A stretch of 64,000 nt of DNA from Musa acuminata AAA Group (GCF_036884655.1 NC_088348.1:22805501-22869500), one strand, 5' to 3'; shown: positions 21,616-34,187, counted from the first letter of the stretch. The notes: generated by a model from the sequence alone, not told the origin. Translations and numbers: made by a program.

Positions 21616-24600
21616 TTCTCCCCCACTTATTCCTTCGACATCCTCGTTGAAGCCTTTGCCGACACTACTACTCCTCGCCTTTACTGAGTCTTCAATCTTT
21701 TGCTCCAGCTACAATGCGCCTCTTGACTCCTAGCTGCTCTCCATTGCTATTTTTGAGTAGTCGATCCTTTGATCTGCCATACTGCTTCAACTCACCAATG
21801 ACTCTGACTCTAGTGTGGGGTTGGCTGAGTTGTGTTGATCCCTGTTGGTTCCTGCGGATCCTCCAGATGAAGGAAAAGACCATCCTTACTGCGCTAGTCT
21901 CTCAAATGCCTCATACTGCTTGAATTGGGTGGATGCTTGTTGGAGCTTTAACAAGCATCGCCTCACAAACTTTTAAAGTTTTTGGGTCATTCCTTCACAA
22001 AATTTGCTCATTGACTCTTCTTTCACTTAGTTGTCACATCCAAGTAGGTTCGCATCACTTCCACTTTCGATTGGCATTTCGTTGGGAAATGAAGCGGATA
22101 ATCTACTCTCAGTAATACTGATCACCGTTGGTGAGGATTTGACAACTATTGTCTTCCATTATCTTCAAAGGGTCTTTGAACATATGCAGAGCTCCTCTGT
22201 TGGATAGATAAGAGAATTGGGGTACTCGGTTTCGCCCATTCTCTTAAGAGTTGATAAGGCAAAGGTTACTTGACTTCGCCCGCCTCCTCGAGGTTGTACT
22301 CCATGCATCGAGCTGGTTACTGGCCTTTGCCTGCTCTTTGCTCACACTTCTGAAGCACTTGAAGTGTTTGCACTCCTTGCGCTGAGTTAGCTACTGTGAT
22401 TCACCTTCTTAATGCCATCGAACTTCTGGAATGCAGGAAGTTTTTACCCCAACTTGGAGTAATTCTCTAATAGATGTGGTCGCCTCTGGGATTATACCAT
22501 CTTCTCCATCAACCCTGCCGCTACTCCCTTGAGTAGCGAAGGTACAACACCGCATACTGCCTGCTTCGTTCCTTGGTCGTGCACTCTTACATAACCCGAA
22601 GTCCTTCACTTTCGGCTATCTTGATGAGAAGCTCATTGACACCGGTCTTACAAAGTTTCTCGGCCTCTGTCCTTCAGCCTTGTCTTGGTACTTCGAGATT
22701 GCCTCTGCATGCTCCACCTCCTTAGCCCCTTTCACGATCAAGCGCTCTCCCTCCATGAGAGCAAGGGATCAATGACTTTCATGGAAGTCCCACCTCTGCG
22801 GTACCATGGCGCTGCCATGCCCATGGCCCTACTATCCGTCGCCTCGCATCTGCATCCCTTTTCTTCACGATCAGTAGATATGTCTTCGTGGCACTCCACT
22901 GAGTCCACCTCCATTCTAACTGATGTTTGATTTTGGGTAGCTAAGTCCCTCTGGACTCGTTGTTGCTTCCTCGCCCCTTTCGACCCCCTGCTTCAACACC
23001 TCTGTGTTCTCCAAGCAGTCTGTTTGGTCGATGGAAAGACTGACTGCAACTCTCATGCATGGCCTCTGCCATCACGTTGTAGGGTTTGCACCGATTCTGT
23101 TCTCCTTAGCTTCCTTGGTAGCAACGTTTGCTTACTCGACCTTGTCCTCTGACTTGCTGGGCTCCCTTAAGCGAATATGAGCTCTGGAGTAGTCCAACTC
23201 TCTAGCTGCTTCAATCATACCTCTATATGATCAAGTCCCTCCCATGGGGACTCATTGGTACTTGCATTCGAACTTTTCCCTTGGTGGAACACAGCCCCCA
23301 TATGCTGATGACCAAGGCTTTCATCCGATGCAAAATTCAATGCACGCACGGAAGACCTGCCTCTGCGGTACCATGGCCTTCACTCTTTGAATCCATAGTC
23401 TTTCTTACCGTCGTGTTGTTCACCGAAGTGGAGCTTCCAGTAGCTCCCGATCATACCTCCGTATGATCTAATCCCTCACGGGACTAGATCGTGTGTATCG
23501 TATTTGCCACGAACTATTCCACCATGATCCGCTGCACCATGTCGCCTCCTGGTGACATCTCTATTGCATTCTGATCCTTGTGGGATGAACTCGAATTGTG
23601 AACCCTCCATGTGTGGCCTCTGCCAATACATCGCAGGGTCTCTTCCACCTTCGATTTTGTTGGCTTATTTGGCAATCGACCTTCATCCACCCACTCTTAG
23701 GTCACACCTAGATGAAGCACCGCTCTAGGACAGTCCATCGCCTAGTAGCTCCCGAAGTCCCCCGACTTCACTGCAATTAGTGCACCATTGTCTGGATCCT
23801 GGGCCTCTACCCCTAGCAGCACAACCTTCCCTGTGCACTGCTTCTTTCATAGCAACTTGAATGACAACACTGTGGCATATTCTTCAAGAGTACCCGCCTC
23901 TACGTCCTCTTGCCCCGTGCTAAGGCCTTTTGAACCCAACTTCGCCTCCGCAAATTGAGTCGCCTTAGTTCCTCCATCAAATGTTTTCCGAGATAAGGTG
24001 CATGTGCCCAGAAGCTCCCTTCATCTTTGGCACCATACAAGATGTGTCCACTCCGTCAGAATGAAGGACCCATGGAACAACATGATCCTACTCTTACATC
24101 TGCAAGAGTTCATGTCCTTGACCTCTGTCTAAGGAAAGCACTGTGCCTCTGCTCCATGTTCCAACTTCTATGCTGGCTCCCTTCATGCGGCTTGGGTACT
24201 TCACCAAGTTACACCCAAGTTGCTCCGCTCCTCGTTTTTGCATTGAGTCGATGGTGGCCCTCACGCCCACCATTCCACGGGTCAGCCCTCCTTTGAGTCT
24301 GATCTCCATATCGACTCCAAGTGTGCCTTCATTTGTGTTGCTTTGGGACGCTTCCTCACTTAATCTCGCAATGCATCCACCAATGCATTCTCTCAAGCGA
24401 GATCATGCGACGACTCCTCACCGCTTGCTTAGTCCATTGAGCTTTGTGGAGTTGTTGTTTGTTGAGGTACTCCTCCTCAACTTGTGAGGTCCGTCCCACA
24501 TGATTCTCCCTCTGGAGAGCCGAGACTTATCCCTCTTGGATAACTGTCCCGTTGGAGCAACATCTCTCTTCGTTTCGGAGACCACTATCCCCTTGGACTA

Positions 24601-25272
24601 CTCTGATCTACTGAACAAACTGTGCATTGTTCTGCCTCCTGCAAACACACTTGCTAGATTGCGACTCCACGTCAATATAGCCCCCGCTGCACCACTCAAG
24701 GCCTAGCAACATGCTGAACTCGTTGCACACTTTAGCCTCCTATGGACGTATCCTTCACATGCCGAAGAGAAAGTTTCAATGCACTATGGCACCGAGTTTC
24801 GGTCGCCTTGGGATGGCCACGAACATTCCATTGCCCGCATATAAGCCCATGCATGAGTACCGAATTCTTTGAGTTAGCAATTCCCCTCACCTCTGTGAGT
24901 TTTGCACAACTCTTTCGGTCGCTGAGCAACTCATTCCACCTTGGATGGTCTCATCCTTTACCAAGTGCCTCGCTTGCCTTGAGCACCATCAAGTATGGTT
25001 GTCAACGTTGAGCCATAGCTCAAACTCAGCCATCCTAACCTTTATGCGCTCCACATTCTTCCAAGCTTGTCTGTTCTCGTGGTGCCTCTTGCGCGAAGGG
25101 TTGGCCATTCCTCTGAATGCCAATCTCAGATGCCCGCTCCTCCGAGCGACTCCTTTTCCCTACATCTCCATGCCTGTTTTCCCCTAAACGGTCGCATGTG
25201 TGCTAACTGCCTTCAACGCAGCCCCGCTAGGTCCCCCACGTTTGCATGCTAAGTGTTTTTATAAGTGCTTGT
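21616..25272 (-). other. Internal region of the LARD-like element, no recognisable coding capacity
   Basis: The longest frames are about 60-115 codons and occur on both strands. None carries a CCHC knuckle, DTG, YVDD or integrase motif. One minus-strand frame (24094-24396) looks protein-like in composition, but I cannot assign it. The sequence has moderate GC, unlike the AT-rich flanks. Confidence 0.65.
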
Positions 25273-25287
25273 CCCGCTCTGATACCA
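25273..25287 (-). other. Primer binding site of the LARD-like element
   Basis: The minus strand reads TGGTATCAGAGCGGG, two bases inside the 5' LTR. Confidence 0.9.
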
Positions 25288-25289
25288 TC

Positions 25290-25670
25290 TGTCACGGACT
25301 TAGCTGGTTTTGCCTAAGTCATGCGGCACCCTTGCATGTCCGTCCACAAAGGTCAGCCTCCCCGAAGCCTCCCATGTCCCTTAGGACCTACAAAAGAGAG
25401 AACGGGTTAGAGGAAACGCCTCATTTGGGATCCACAAGCAAACATCTCTGAAAAACACTTTATAGACAATGCAAATTACAAACAGACTTTACAAGCTCTG
25501 AACAGTTGCACAACAAAAGGGTAAAATGGTCCATTATAGACCGAACTAAAATGGGACTAATAAGCCTTCGGCTATCCCTCTACGTGCTAGTCAAAGTATG
25601 AATATACCAAAAGACATGGACATACATAAGCATTACACCCAACATCTTGTTTAGAAGTTTGTCCGTGACA
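25290..25670 (-). repeat. 5' LTR of the LARD-like element
   Basis: TGTCACGGACTTAGC...GTCCGTGACA, 381 bp. The ends form a 10-bp inverted repeat (TGTCACGGAC and GTCCGTGACA). Confidence 0.9.
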
Positions 25671-25745
25671 ATACGCCATAATAAATATATGCATATGTAT
25701 AAAACATAACTATTTATAAAATTATGCACCTGTGTATCGTATAAG

Positions 25746-26690
25746 TGTTGGGAAATATAGAGCGACATCACATGCGTAGCAGAAGAACAGAAAACAAAAT
25801 CCTAGAATTCTCATAGAAAAAAGGTTTTTTCTCGTCGTGCAAAAGTTGATGTACAAAAACCTACGAAATTGAAAAACTATGCATAAGAAAATTACCTCAG
25901 GAGATCGTATATCCCTGAATTCCTATAGATCTGTAAGATTAGATGAAGAAGTTCAAATGCCTTCATCTCTAGCGGTGATCCACACAGTAAGGGCTACGAA
26001 GATCCTCCTCAAATCGTTGTCCAAAAACTCTTCCTTGCACGCACCACACAATCAAGAAGGAGTTGCCCCTTCTTGTTGTCCACACACCCCAAATAGGGGT
26101 TGTAATATGAGAAGAGGGAGAGGAGAATACGAAGAGACAAAAAAAAAAAAACCTTAGCCCATGGCCCTTTGGTTTCCTCCTATTTATAGAGGCCTCCTAT
26201 CAACTTAAACGTAATGGATTCTACCATATTGGGTACTTGATCTCTATCAAACTATCTAAGTCTCTTTGATTAGTGGGTCTCTATCTAATAATCTCTCATT
26301 GGCTCTTATTGGATCTCATCCATAGGATCCAATAATTTAGGGGCTTATTGGATATCTAATAAGATAGGGGCTCCAACAGATATCTCATATATGAACCTCT
26401 ACTCGTCGTGACACCTATAATATGTGTGTGACCCTATAGGCCCAATATCGAGCTAGCCATGAGTCATACCCGTCAGAACTTCATCTAACTCAGTGAATTA
26501 TTATCTATATAATAATTCACTCGACTTATCGACTACGAACGTACTAGGCCACTATGCCGTAGTCCTCAGACGATATAAGAAAATCCAATCCATTGGACCC
26601 GTATGTCCTCAGTTACTGTGTATTTATAGCCCCTCATCTATCTAATACCCCAAATACCATATATCGGGTATGGTGCTATTAAGCCCATAT
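25746..26690 (-). repeat. Family A-like LTR fragment, cut by a family C insertion
   Basis: It begins TGTTGGGAAA with GCGACATCACATGCGTAGC and runs as the reverse complement of about the last 750 bp of the family A LTR. Shared landmarks are the TATTTATAGAGG box, CCAATATCGAGCTAGCC and GGCCACTATGCCGTAGTCC. It stops at 26690, where another LTR begins. The base next to 25746 is not a primer site, so this would be a 3' LTR. Confidence 0.8.
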
Positions 26691-28053
26691 TGTTGAATCT
26701 CGGATTTTGATGATGAAATTAATTGATGAGTTAACGATCTAATATCCATTTTGAGTGATGCTGGACTAGCTTCAATCAAGGAAAGACAAATCGATTAAAG
26801 TAGTGAAATCATATGTTGGGCTGAAACATGTCAGGAGATTGGATGTCGAGCTGAAGGATCGGTCGACATGTCGGTAGAAGGCTTCATGCCATGAGTTCGG
26901 GCATCGAGCTAAAATGATCGGACATTACGGCAAGGAGATCAGATGTTGCGGAGGTCAACATGCCGATTAGGCAATACACCATAAGAGAGGATGATACATC
27001 GAAAGGATCGGATGAAGTGCTGGATGAACCAATGACATGTTGGACAACGTAGTATTCTATTTATAATCGACCGTGTCTAGATTGAAGCAGTCGTGATTGT
27101 AATTGAGTTGGGTTTGGGAGGAACCCTACTAACTCAACTAGAGGCCCATTGGGCCTAAGTTAGGACTATTTTGGACTAAGTAGAAGGCTCATTCGGTGAT
27201 CCAAGGTTAGGTGGAACCACCTATGAGTTGGAAAAGTCAAGAGTACACTTTTTCAAGCTGTCAAGCAATGGTACTACTAGACTAGGCAATGGTACTGCCT
27301 AGACACAGTCTCCTAGATTATGTCAAGTAATGGTACCACTAGTTTGGGTGGTGGTACCACCCAAACACAGTCTCCCAAACAATGTCAGGTGGTGGTACCA
27401 CTAGATTGGGCTGTGGTGCCACATAGTGTCAGTGTGTCAAGCGATGGTACTGCACATTGTTAGTGCTACAAGCGGTGGTACCGCCTAGCACAGGCGGTGG
27501 TACCACCAGTACCCTAGAAACCCAGGATGAGACCTTTTTTGGCTCTAAATTGAAATACATTTGGGGTCTACAAATACCCCACTCTTTTCTGCTTGGGGTA
27601 GTAAGAAAAAAAGAGTAGAAAGGGATTGTTATTCTGAGTTGAAAAGGTGTTAAGTGTCCTCATTCTCTTTAAGTTTCGGGCTTAGTCTAAGAGAGGTGTG
27701 AGGCTTGTAAAGGTTCTCTCCTAAGCTTGTGAAAAGAAGAAAGAGTTATAAGGGTAGTTGATCTTCGCCCATTGGAAAGAAGATCAGTAGTGGAAGCCGA
27801 TGGCCTCGAGTGAAGAGGAATCGAGAGTGGACGTAGGTCGCGATGATTGAACCACTATAAAACTATGTTTGCATTTCTATTTTGTTATTTACCTTTATTG
27901 CAAACTACCTTACTTGCTCATTACATTCTTATAAATGTTTACAAGTTAAACATATTTCCGATACCATTTTATCGAATGAGATTTTCGAATCGACATAACA
28001 TTTATGAAAGCACTAATTCACCCCCCCTCTTAATGCTAATTTTGGTCCTAACA
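26691..28053 (+). repeat. 5' LTR of the truncated family C element
   Basis: TGTTGAATCTCGGATTTTGATG...GGTCCTAACA, 1363 bp. It includes a cluster of GGTGGTACCACC-type palindromes at 27270-27510 and ends in the C-run plus CTCTTA motif seen in other family C LTRs. Confidence 0.87.
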
Positions 28054-28055
28054 GT

Positions 28056-28067
28056 TGATATCAGAGC
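28056..28067 (+). other. Primer binding site of the truncated family C element
   Basis: TGATATCAGAGC, one G to A change from the usual TGGTATCAGAGC, two bases after the LTR end. Confidence 0.8.
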
Positions 28068-28103
28068 CAAGGTTTTTCTCATTTGGTTTAACGCTCAAGA
28101 GAA

Positions 28104-29700
28104 ATGGCTTTTACTAACAATCAAGAGGGTCTTTCTATCGTTCATCTTCCTATATTCAATGGGATGGACTACACATATTGGAAAACTCGAATGATAGCTT
28201 TCTTGCTTTCTATGAATTTTGATTTATGGAATATTATTAAAAATAATTTTTAAAAGTCTTCCAAAGCAATGAATGAATGAAATGATTTGAAGAATAAGAC
28301 TTTTTTTTTTTAATGCTATAGCTATGAACGTTTTATTTTGTGCTTTGAATAAAAATGAGTTTAATCATATTTCTTTATGTAAAATTACACATGAGATTTG
28401 ACACACACTAGAAGTAACTCATGAAGACACAAATAGAGTAAAAGAATCTAAGATAAATCTTTTGGTGCATGATTTTAAATTATTTTGAATGAAGCCAAGC
28501 GAAATTATTGTTGACATATACACCTGTTTTACTGATGTCATCAATAGTTTAAAAGCTCTTGGCAAATATTTTTCTAAGATTGAACTTGTAAATAAGATTC
28601 TAAGATCCATTTCAAAAAGTTGAGGCTTAAAAGTAACGACAATACAAGAATCAAAGGACTTAAATAATTTTTTACTTGAAAAACTTATTGAGTATTTAAT
28701 AACCTATAAAATGACATATATTGCACATGACGAACATAAGAACAACCTTCCAAAGAATGGGAAGGATTTGACACTCAGAACAAAAGAAGACTACTCAAAT
28801 GAAAGCTCAAGTGATGATGACGTTGAACTCCTCACAAGAAAATTCAAAAAATTCATAAAACATGAAACTAAGAACAAAAATGAACTTAAAATGAAGAAGC
28901 TCCCAAAGAAAAAGAAAGCACTCAAGATGACTTAGAACAAATCGAGTACATCCGAAGATGAGGAGCAAACCAACAAAAGCGAGATGGTGAACTATGCCTT
29001 AATGGCCCTCAACGACGAGGTAAGTGACTTAGACGAATCTTATTTACCTTACAATAAATCATTAGATGCATTTTATGATTTGTTTGACAATTTTAAATTA
29101 GTTGGTAAGAAATATAAAATGCTAAAAAAAGATCATGCTTCTCTCTCTAGTAATTTAAAATAAAAATAAAAAATGAGCATGATAATGGCATGCTAAACTC
29201 TTGCACTAAATGTGAATAATTAGATTCATGCAAAAAGGAAAATTTGTTATTACAACAAATGCTAGATAAATTTAAAATTGATAGTAAATCTTTAAATATG
29301 ATTCTCGCCAATAAGAGTCATGTTCATAGAAAAGAAGGAATCGGTTGTGTGAGTAGGAACACTCAACAAAAATCAACTTTATTTGTTAAATGATCCACAT
29401 TGCATGTTTTCCCTAATGTTAAATGTAATTTTTGCCATAGATATGGTCATTTTACTTTTAAATATTCATTTAAAAAGTATGACTCATATAAATTAGTTTG
29501 GGTTCTAAAGGAACCATAAATGTCTTAATGCCAAAAGCTAAGAGTGATAGATCAAAACATGAGGGACTTAAAGTTAAATGGGTACCTAGAACAAACCCAC
29601 CTTTCGTGTAGAAATAATTATAATCGAAAGTTAGGAGCAAAAATCTTGAAAGTGGATGCTCAAGGCTTATGACCAGAGATCCAAAACACTTCATAAAGAT
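28104..29700 (+). pseudogene. Copia gag-protease remnant, heavily mutated
   Basis: ATG at 28104 starts a frame with PIFNGMDYTYWKTRM and FDLWNII, typical of the large plant copia gag of the SIRE type. Stops and frameshifts begin within 60 codons. Later landmarks are a decayed zinc knuckle CNFCHRYGHFTFKY near 29427 (last Cys lost) and a protease-region remnant GCSRLMTRDPKHF near 29658. Nothing recognisable follows. Confidence 0.82.
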
Positions 29701-30527
29701 CATTAGCCGAAATAAAATGATTTTGATTGAAAATGCTTTATGTTTAATGAAATCATGTTTAATGAGTTTATATTTTAAAATTATGCATAATGATTTTTGT
29801 GATTTATGGCCTATTAATCTTTGTGATGAAATTTATTTTTTTATTTTACATGATGATGCATGTTTTTATTTGGCATAAAAGACAAATGTATGTTTGTATG
29901 AAATAAATCACATAAATTGAAATGCATAAAAAGGGGATGCATTTTTTCTTAAAAATTTCTCTATCTTTATCTTATCGATTTTTCAATAAGAGATTAATGA
30001 ATCTATTTATGTCATTTTGAATATCTTGAAAGTGATTTTGATGATTTGAATTTGAATGAGTTTTATCTATATAATTATTTTGAATTCTCATAATTATAAC
30101 TTGAGATTTTCTTTATACGAATCAAGATCCCTTACTCTTTATTCTTATATGACTCTTGCATTTTATTAAAAGAGAATACTTATCTAAATGAATCATGATT
30201 TTTATCTTGATTTCTTGGTTTTGAATGATGTTTTTTATTTAAATCAAGATTATTATGATTCTTCCTTTTGCTATTCACTAAAAAGGAGATTTCTTTTAAT
30301 CATAATTTTTCTCTTGATTTCTCTATGTAATGAATCAAGTTTTTCTATATTTCTTTTTGCTATAGAGAAGTTTTTATCCTAATCATGATCTTGATTTTTT
30401 GATACTTGAGACTTAAGATTTTTTTTTAAATTAAGATCTCTTATCTGATCTTTTATGTTTCTCTTTGCCATTTACAAAAGAGGGAAATTATCCAAATGAA
30501 TTATAATTGTTCTTTTGATTTCAACTT
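29701..30527 (+). other. AT-rich non-coding tail of the truncated family C element
   Basis: Low-complexity T-rich sequence with repeated forms of AATCAAGATT, resembling 35650-37800 in the complete family C element. No gene is recognised. Confidence 0.55.
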
Positions 30528-30885
30528 GAAAGTATAATGAAATATGAGTAACCACTTATAGCTTGAGTTGACATAGGACCACATACATTATGCATGAATT
30601 ATAGCAACTTAGTGGCTCTCTCTCAAATTTTACTAAATGAAGAGTTGATCAATTTCTCTTAAAGGAAAGACTCATAGTTTGCATATGATTCATAATCAAA
30701 TAGATCTAAGCATCCATCCTTTAATAACATTTGAATTCTTCCTTCGTGGATATGACCTAACCTACAATATCACAGATATATATTATTCACCTCATCTCGC
30801 TTTCTCTTAGACACACTAACATTCATGACATGTGGAGTAATATCTAAAATAAATAAATTATTATTTAATATTCCTCTAAGATATC
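30528..30885 (-). pseudogene. Family A-like GAG-pre-integrase/integrase fragment
   Basis: The minus strand encodes HVMNVSVSKRKRDEVNN, then CRLGHIHEGRIQ and a damaged CGPMSTQ block. It aligns to family A at about 8860-9190. Both borders are abrupt: family C tail on the left, RNase H of another element on the right. It is diverged from the two intact family A copies. Confidence 0.75.
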
Positions 30886-32466
30886 GACTAATTAATGTTT
30901 CGTATTAATAAACTATAAAGATATGTCATGGTTATTAACATAATCTCTTATGAAATGATGCATAATGTCAATATGTTTAGTTCTAGAGCGTTGAATAGGA
31001 TTTTTTGTTAAACATATTACACTCGTGTTATCATATTTTATGGGAATGTTCTTAAGGTGAATCTTATAATCTTCTAATGTATTTTTCATCCATACAACTT
31101 GTGCACAATATGCACTCGCTGCTATGTATTCGGCTTCGATTGTAGATAGTGCAACCGAGTTTTGTCTCTTGGAAGACCAAGATACAAGTGCATGACCTAA
31201 GAATTGACATGTTCATAATGTGTTTTTTCTATCTATTCTACATCTAGCAAAATCCGCATCAACATAAGCAATTAGTTCAAAGTTTTTAGATTTTGGATAT
31301 CATAATCCTGGATTAGTGATTCCTTTAAGATATCTAAGAATTCTTTTAACTGCTTTAAGATGAGATATCTTAGGATTAGATTGAAACCTAGCACAAAGTC
31401 CTACGCTAAACATGATGTCCAATCTAGTTGTGGTGAGGTATAGTAAACTTCCTATCATACCCCTATAAGCCTTTTGATCAAAGTTTTCTCCATTTTTGTT
31501 AATGTCTAACTTAGTAGAAGTACTCATAAGAGTATTGATAGCCTTTGAACTTTTCATATTAAACCTTTTTAACAAGTCTAATGCATATTTAGTTTGACTA
31601 AGAAAAATATCATCACTAAGTTGTTTGATTTGTAAGCCTAAAAAGAAAGTTAATTCATCCATTAGGCTCATTTCAAACTCTTGGCTCATACTCTTAGCAA
31701 ATGATTCACATAAGGATTCATTTGTAGAACCAAAAATAATATCATCAACATAAATTTGAATAACAAGAAAATTATTTTCAAAATTTTTAATAAACAATGT
31801 AGTATCAACCTTGCCTTTAGAGAAATTATTTTAGATAAGAACGGAGCTAAGTCTCTCATACCAAACTATTGGGGCTTGTTTTAATCCATAGAGAGCTTTA
31901 GTCAATTTAAATATATGATTCAAAAAATTATTATTCTTAAATCCAGGAGGTTGTTCAACATAAACTTCTTCATAAATAAAGCCATTAAGAAAAATACTTT
32001 TGACATCCATTTGAAATAACTTAAAATTATTATTACTAGCATAGGCAAGGAGCAATCTTATGGCTTCTAATCGTGTCACAAGAGCGAAGGTTTCGTCATA
32101 ATCGATACCTTCTTCTTGGTTGAAACCCTTGGCCACTAATCTAGCCTTGTTTCTAACCACGATACCAAATTCATCTTGCTTGTTTCTAAAAATTTATTTA
32201 GTACCAATAACTAAATGGTCATTTGGCCTCTGAACAAGCTTCCACACCTCATTTCTCTCAAATTGGTTTAATTCTTCTTGCATTACGATAATCCATGAAT
32301 CATGTTTCAAGGCCTCGTTAATGCATTTAGGTTCAATTTAAGAAAGAAAAGCGACTTGGCACAAAAAATTTTAAGAGAAGAACGAGTTTGAACCCCTTTT
32401 GATGTGTCTTCTATGATTAGCTCCTTAGGATGAACATCTACATACTTCCTTTTCTTAGGTAAGGAT
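30886..32466 (-). pseudogene. Copia reverse transcriptase and RNase H (broken), 3' half of polyprotein
   Basis: Read leftward. RT starts near 32320 and includes [20 protein letters not shown] near 32150, [12 protein letters not shown] near 32010, YGLKQAP near 31880 and the catalytic box IYVDDIIFGSTN near 31755. RNase H follows, with YVDADFARC near 31265 and STIEAEYIAAS near 31130, then HIDIMHHFIRDYV near 30970. In-frame stops occur at about 32200, 31831 and 31300. The sequence ends abruptly near 30886, before the usual polyprotein end. Confidence 0.9.
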
Positions 32467-32471
32467 GTTTC
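32467..32471 (+). other. Target site duplication GTTTC, left copy
   Basis: GTTTC precedes the LTR at 32472 and is repeated at 40928-40932 after the 3' LTR. Confidence 0.93.
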
Positions 32472-33309
32472 TGTTGAATCTCATATTTTGATGATGAAAC
32501 TACTTGATATATGTTTATGATTTAATCTGCGTTTTGAGTGACGCAGGGTGCTTCGATCAGGATGAGACAATTAAAGCAGGAACATCATGTTGTGCCGGAG
32601 GAACATGTCAGAAGATTGGACGTCGGGCCGGTGGATCGGTCGACGTATCGACAGAAGGCTTCGGGCCGTGGACTCGAGCATCGGGCCAAGAAGAGCGGGT
32701 ATTGTGCCAAGGATATCGGAGTTGCGGAGTCAACTGGCCGATTGGGCAATAGGCTGCAGGAAAGGACGATGCGCCGAAGAATCGGACGAAGCGTCGAGGG
32801 ACCAATGACATGCCGGACAACTTGGTTAATTGCTTAGGATTAATTGTCTCGATCGAAGTTTTTGTTTTTGTGTGTGCAGGATTAACTACGATGGAAGAAA
32901 GACATGCAGCAGGAGTTGCGTCGGAGTCATGACAATGATCACGTTGGGAGTTCGAGAGCTCGACGGAAGTTCGGACAGTCGTCGGAGGTTCTGCGGGAAC
33001 AAATCCAAGAAGTCCAGAAGCTTGCCAAAGGAGCTCGTCGGAACTTGCCAAGTGGATCGTCGCAAGTCCAGGAGTTTGCCGGAAGTCCGCAGGAGCATCA
33101 CCGAGGGTTCGTCGGATGATCGACGGAAGTTCGCCGGAAACTCGCCGGAAGAAGCGATTGACGCACCGGAGCAAGCTGCAGAATATGTCTTAGGAAATAA
33201 TCGTAGTTAGCACATTGATTAAGTTAGAAATGGGAGGTGATCCCATTAGCTTAATCTTGGGGCAATTGGGCCCCTGAAGAACTCAAATTGGGTCGAATGG
33301 ATCAACCCA

Positions 33310-33690
33310 TTCGGACCCAGGTTGCTGTGGGAGGTGCAACCGCCCAAGCAGGGAGGTAGCACCGCCTAGGCTATGTCTCCCAGCAAGACTGGGCAGTGCA
33401 ACCGCCCCAGCCAAGAGGTGCAACCGCCTAGGGCTCAGTCTCCGAGCGAGACTGGGCGGTGCAACCTCCTCTGTCAAGAGGTAGCACCGCCAGAGCTCAA
33501 GTTTCGAGCTCTGCAAGGCGGTGCAACCTCTCCAGTCAGGCGGTGCAACCGCCTGAGCTCGGTCTTCGAGCTCTGGTAGAGAGGTGCAACCGCCCCTGAC
33601 AGAGGTGGCACCGCCCAGAGGCTCAGTCTTCGAGCTCTGCCAGGCGGTGCAACCGCCCCAGTCAGGAGGTGCAACCGCCTGATCCCGGAA
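33310..33690 (+). repeat. Cluster of GGCGGT-GCA-ACCGCC hairpin units in LTR
   Basis: About twelve imperfect units of the form GGCGGTGCAACCGCC, 25-40 bp apart. Each is an inverted repeat with a 3-base loop, alternating with AGGTAGCACCGCC variants. The cluster lies just before the TATA box, so it is in the U3 promoter region. The 3' LTR has the same cluster at about 39540-39895. Confidence 0.85.
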
Positions 33691-34133
33691 TTCCGGGAAT
33701 TGACAGATTTGAGCTCCACATTTGAACTGGGTTGGGGCCTATAAATACCCCACCCATTCAGCACTGAAAGCATAGAACACACACTCGAAATCTTGCTATC
33801 TTTCTGTGTTTCTTAGAGCTCAAAACTGCTAGTTCTCCTCTTTCTATTCTTCAAGTTTGAGTTGTAAAGAGAGGAGAGAAAACTTCTGTAAGGGTTGTCT
33901 CCTAAGCCCGTCAAAAGGAGTGAATCTGTAAGAGGGTGGTTGGCCTTCGCCTATTGAAGGAAGGCTTCTAGTTGACGTCGGTGACCTCGTCGGTGGAGGA
34001 AGCCAAAAGTGGAGTAGGTCAAGATTGACCGAACCACTCTAAATCTCGGTTTGCATTTCCTTTAAGTATTTTACCTTCACTGCAAACTTCTCAATAGCTT
34101 ACTGCCCTCTGCTATTTTACAAACGAGTTTCAA

Positions 34134-34187
34134 CGTTTAGACGTAAATCTGCGTTTAGACGTAAATCTGCGTTTAGACGTAAATCGG
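34134..34187 (+). repeat. Tandem repeat, 18-bp unit, three copies
   Basis: Unit CGTTTAGACGTAAATCTG, three head-to-tail copies, the last ending CGG. Two more copies are at 34307-34342. The 3' LTR has matching copies at about 40348-40401 and 40520-40556. Confidence 0.88.

Larger units (their letters stand above)
21235..25670 (-). mobile_element. Non-autonomous LTR retrotransposon (LARD-like), complete
   Basis: Two LTRs of exactly 381 bp (21235-21615 and 25290-25670) share the same ends, TGTC...GACA. The right one is followed inward by a primer site read on the minus strand, and the left one is preceded by a GGGGGAGAA polypurine tract, so the element reads leftward. ATAC lies outside both ends (21231-21234, 25671-25674) and fits a short target duplication. 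The internal 3.7 kb has many stops in all frames and no motif of gag, protease, RT or integrase. The element would depend on proteins supplied in trans. It could instead be an autonomous family decayed beyond recognition. Confidence 0.85.
26691..30527 (+). mobile_element. Truncated family C copia element (5' LTR plus gag region)
   Basis: A full 5' LTR, primer site and damaged gag are followed by AT-rich DNA like that in the complete family C element at 32472-40927. No 3' LTR is present. The sequence meets a family A-like fragment of opposite orientation at about 30528. It was apparently inserted into the family A-like LTR that ends at 26690. Confidence 0.78.

Noticed and set aside
22685..25451. 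Several plus-strand frames of 60-115 codons inside the LARD-like element
   Set aside because: They are antisense to the element, short and unconnected, and carry no recognisable domain.
32608..33174. 188-codon minus-strand frame, present again at 38822-39388
   Set aside because: It lies inside both LTRs of one recent element, so its repetition is not independent evidence. It lacks any family motif and is absent as a frame from the older related LTRs.
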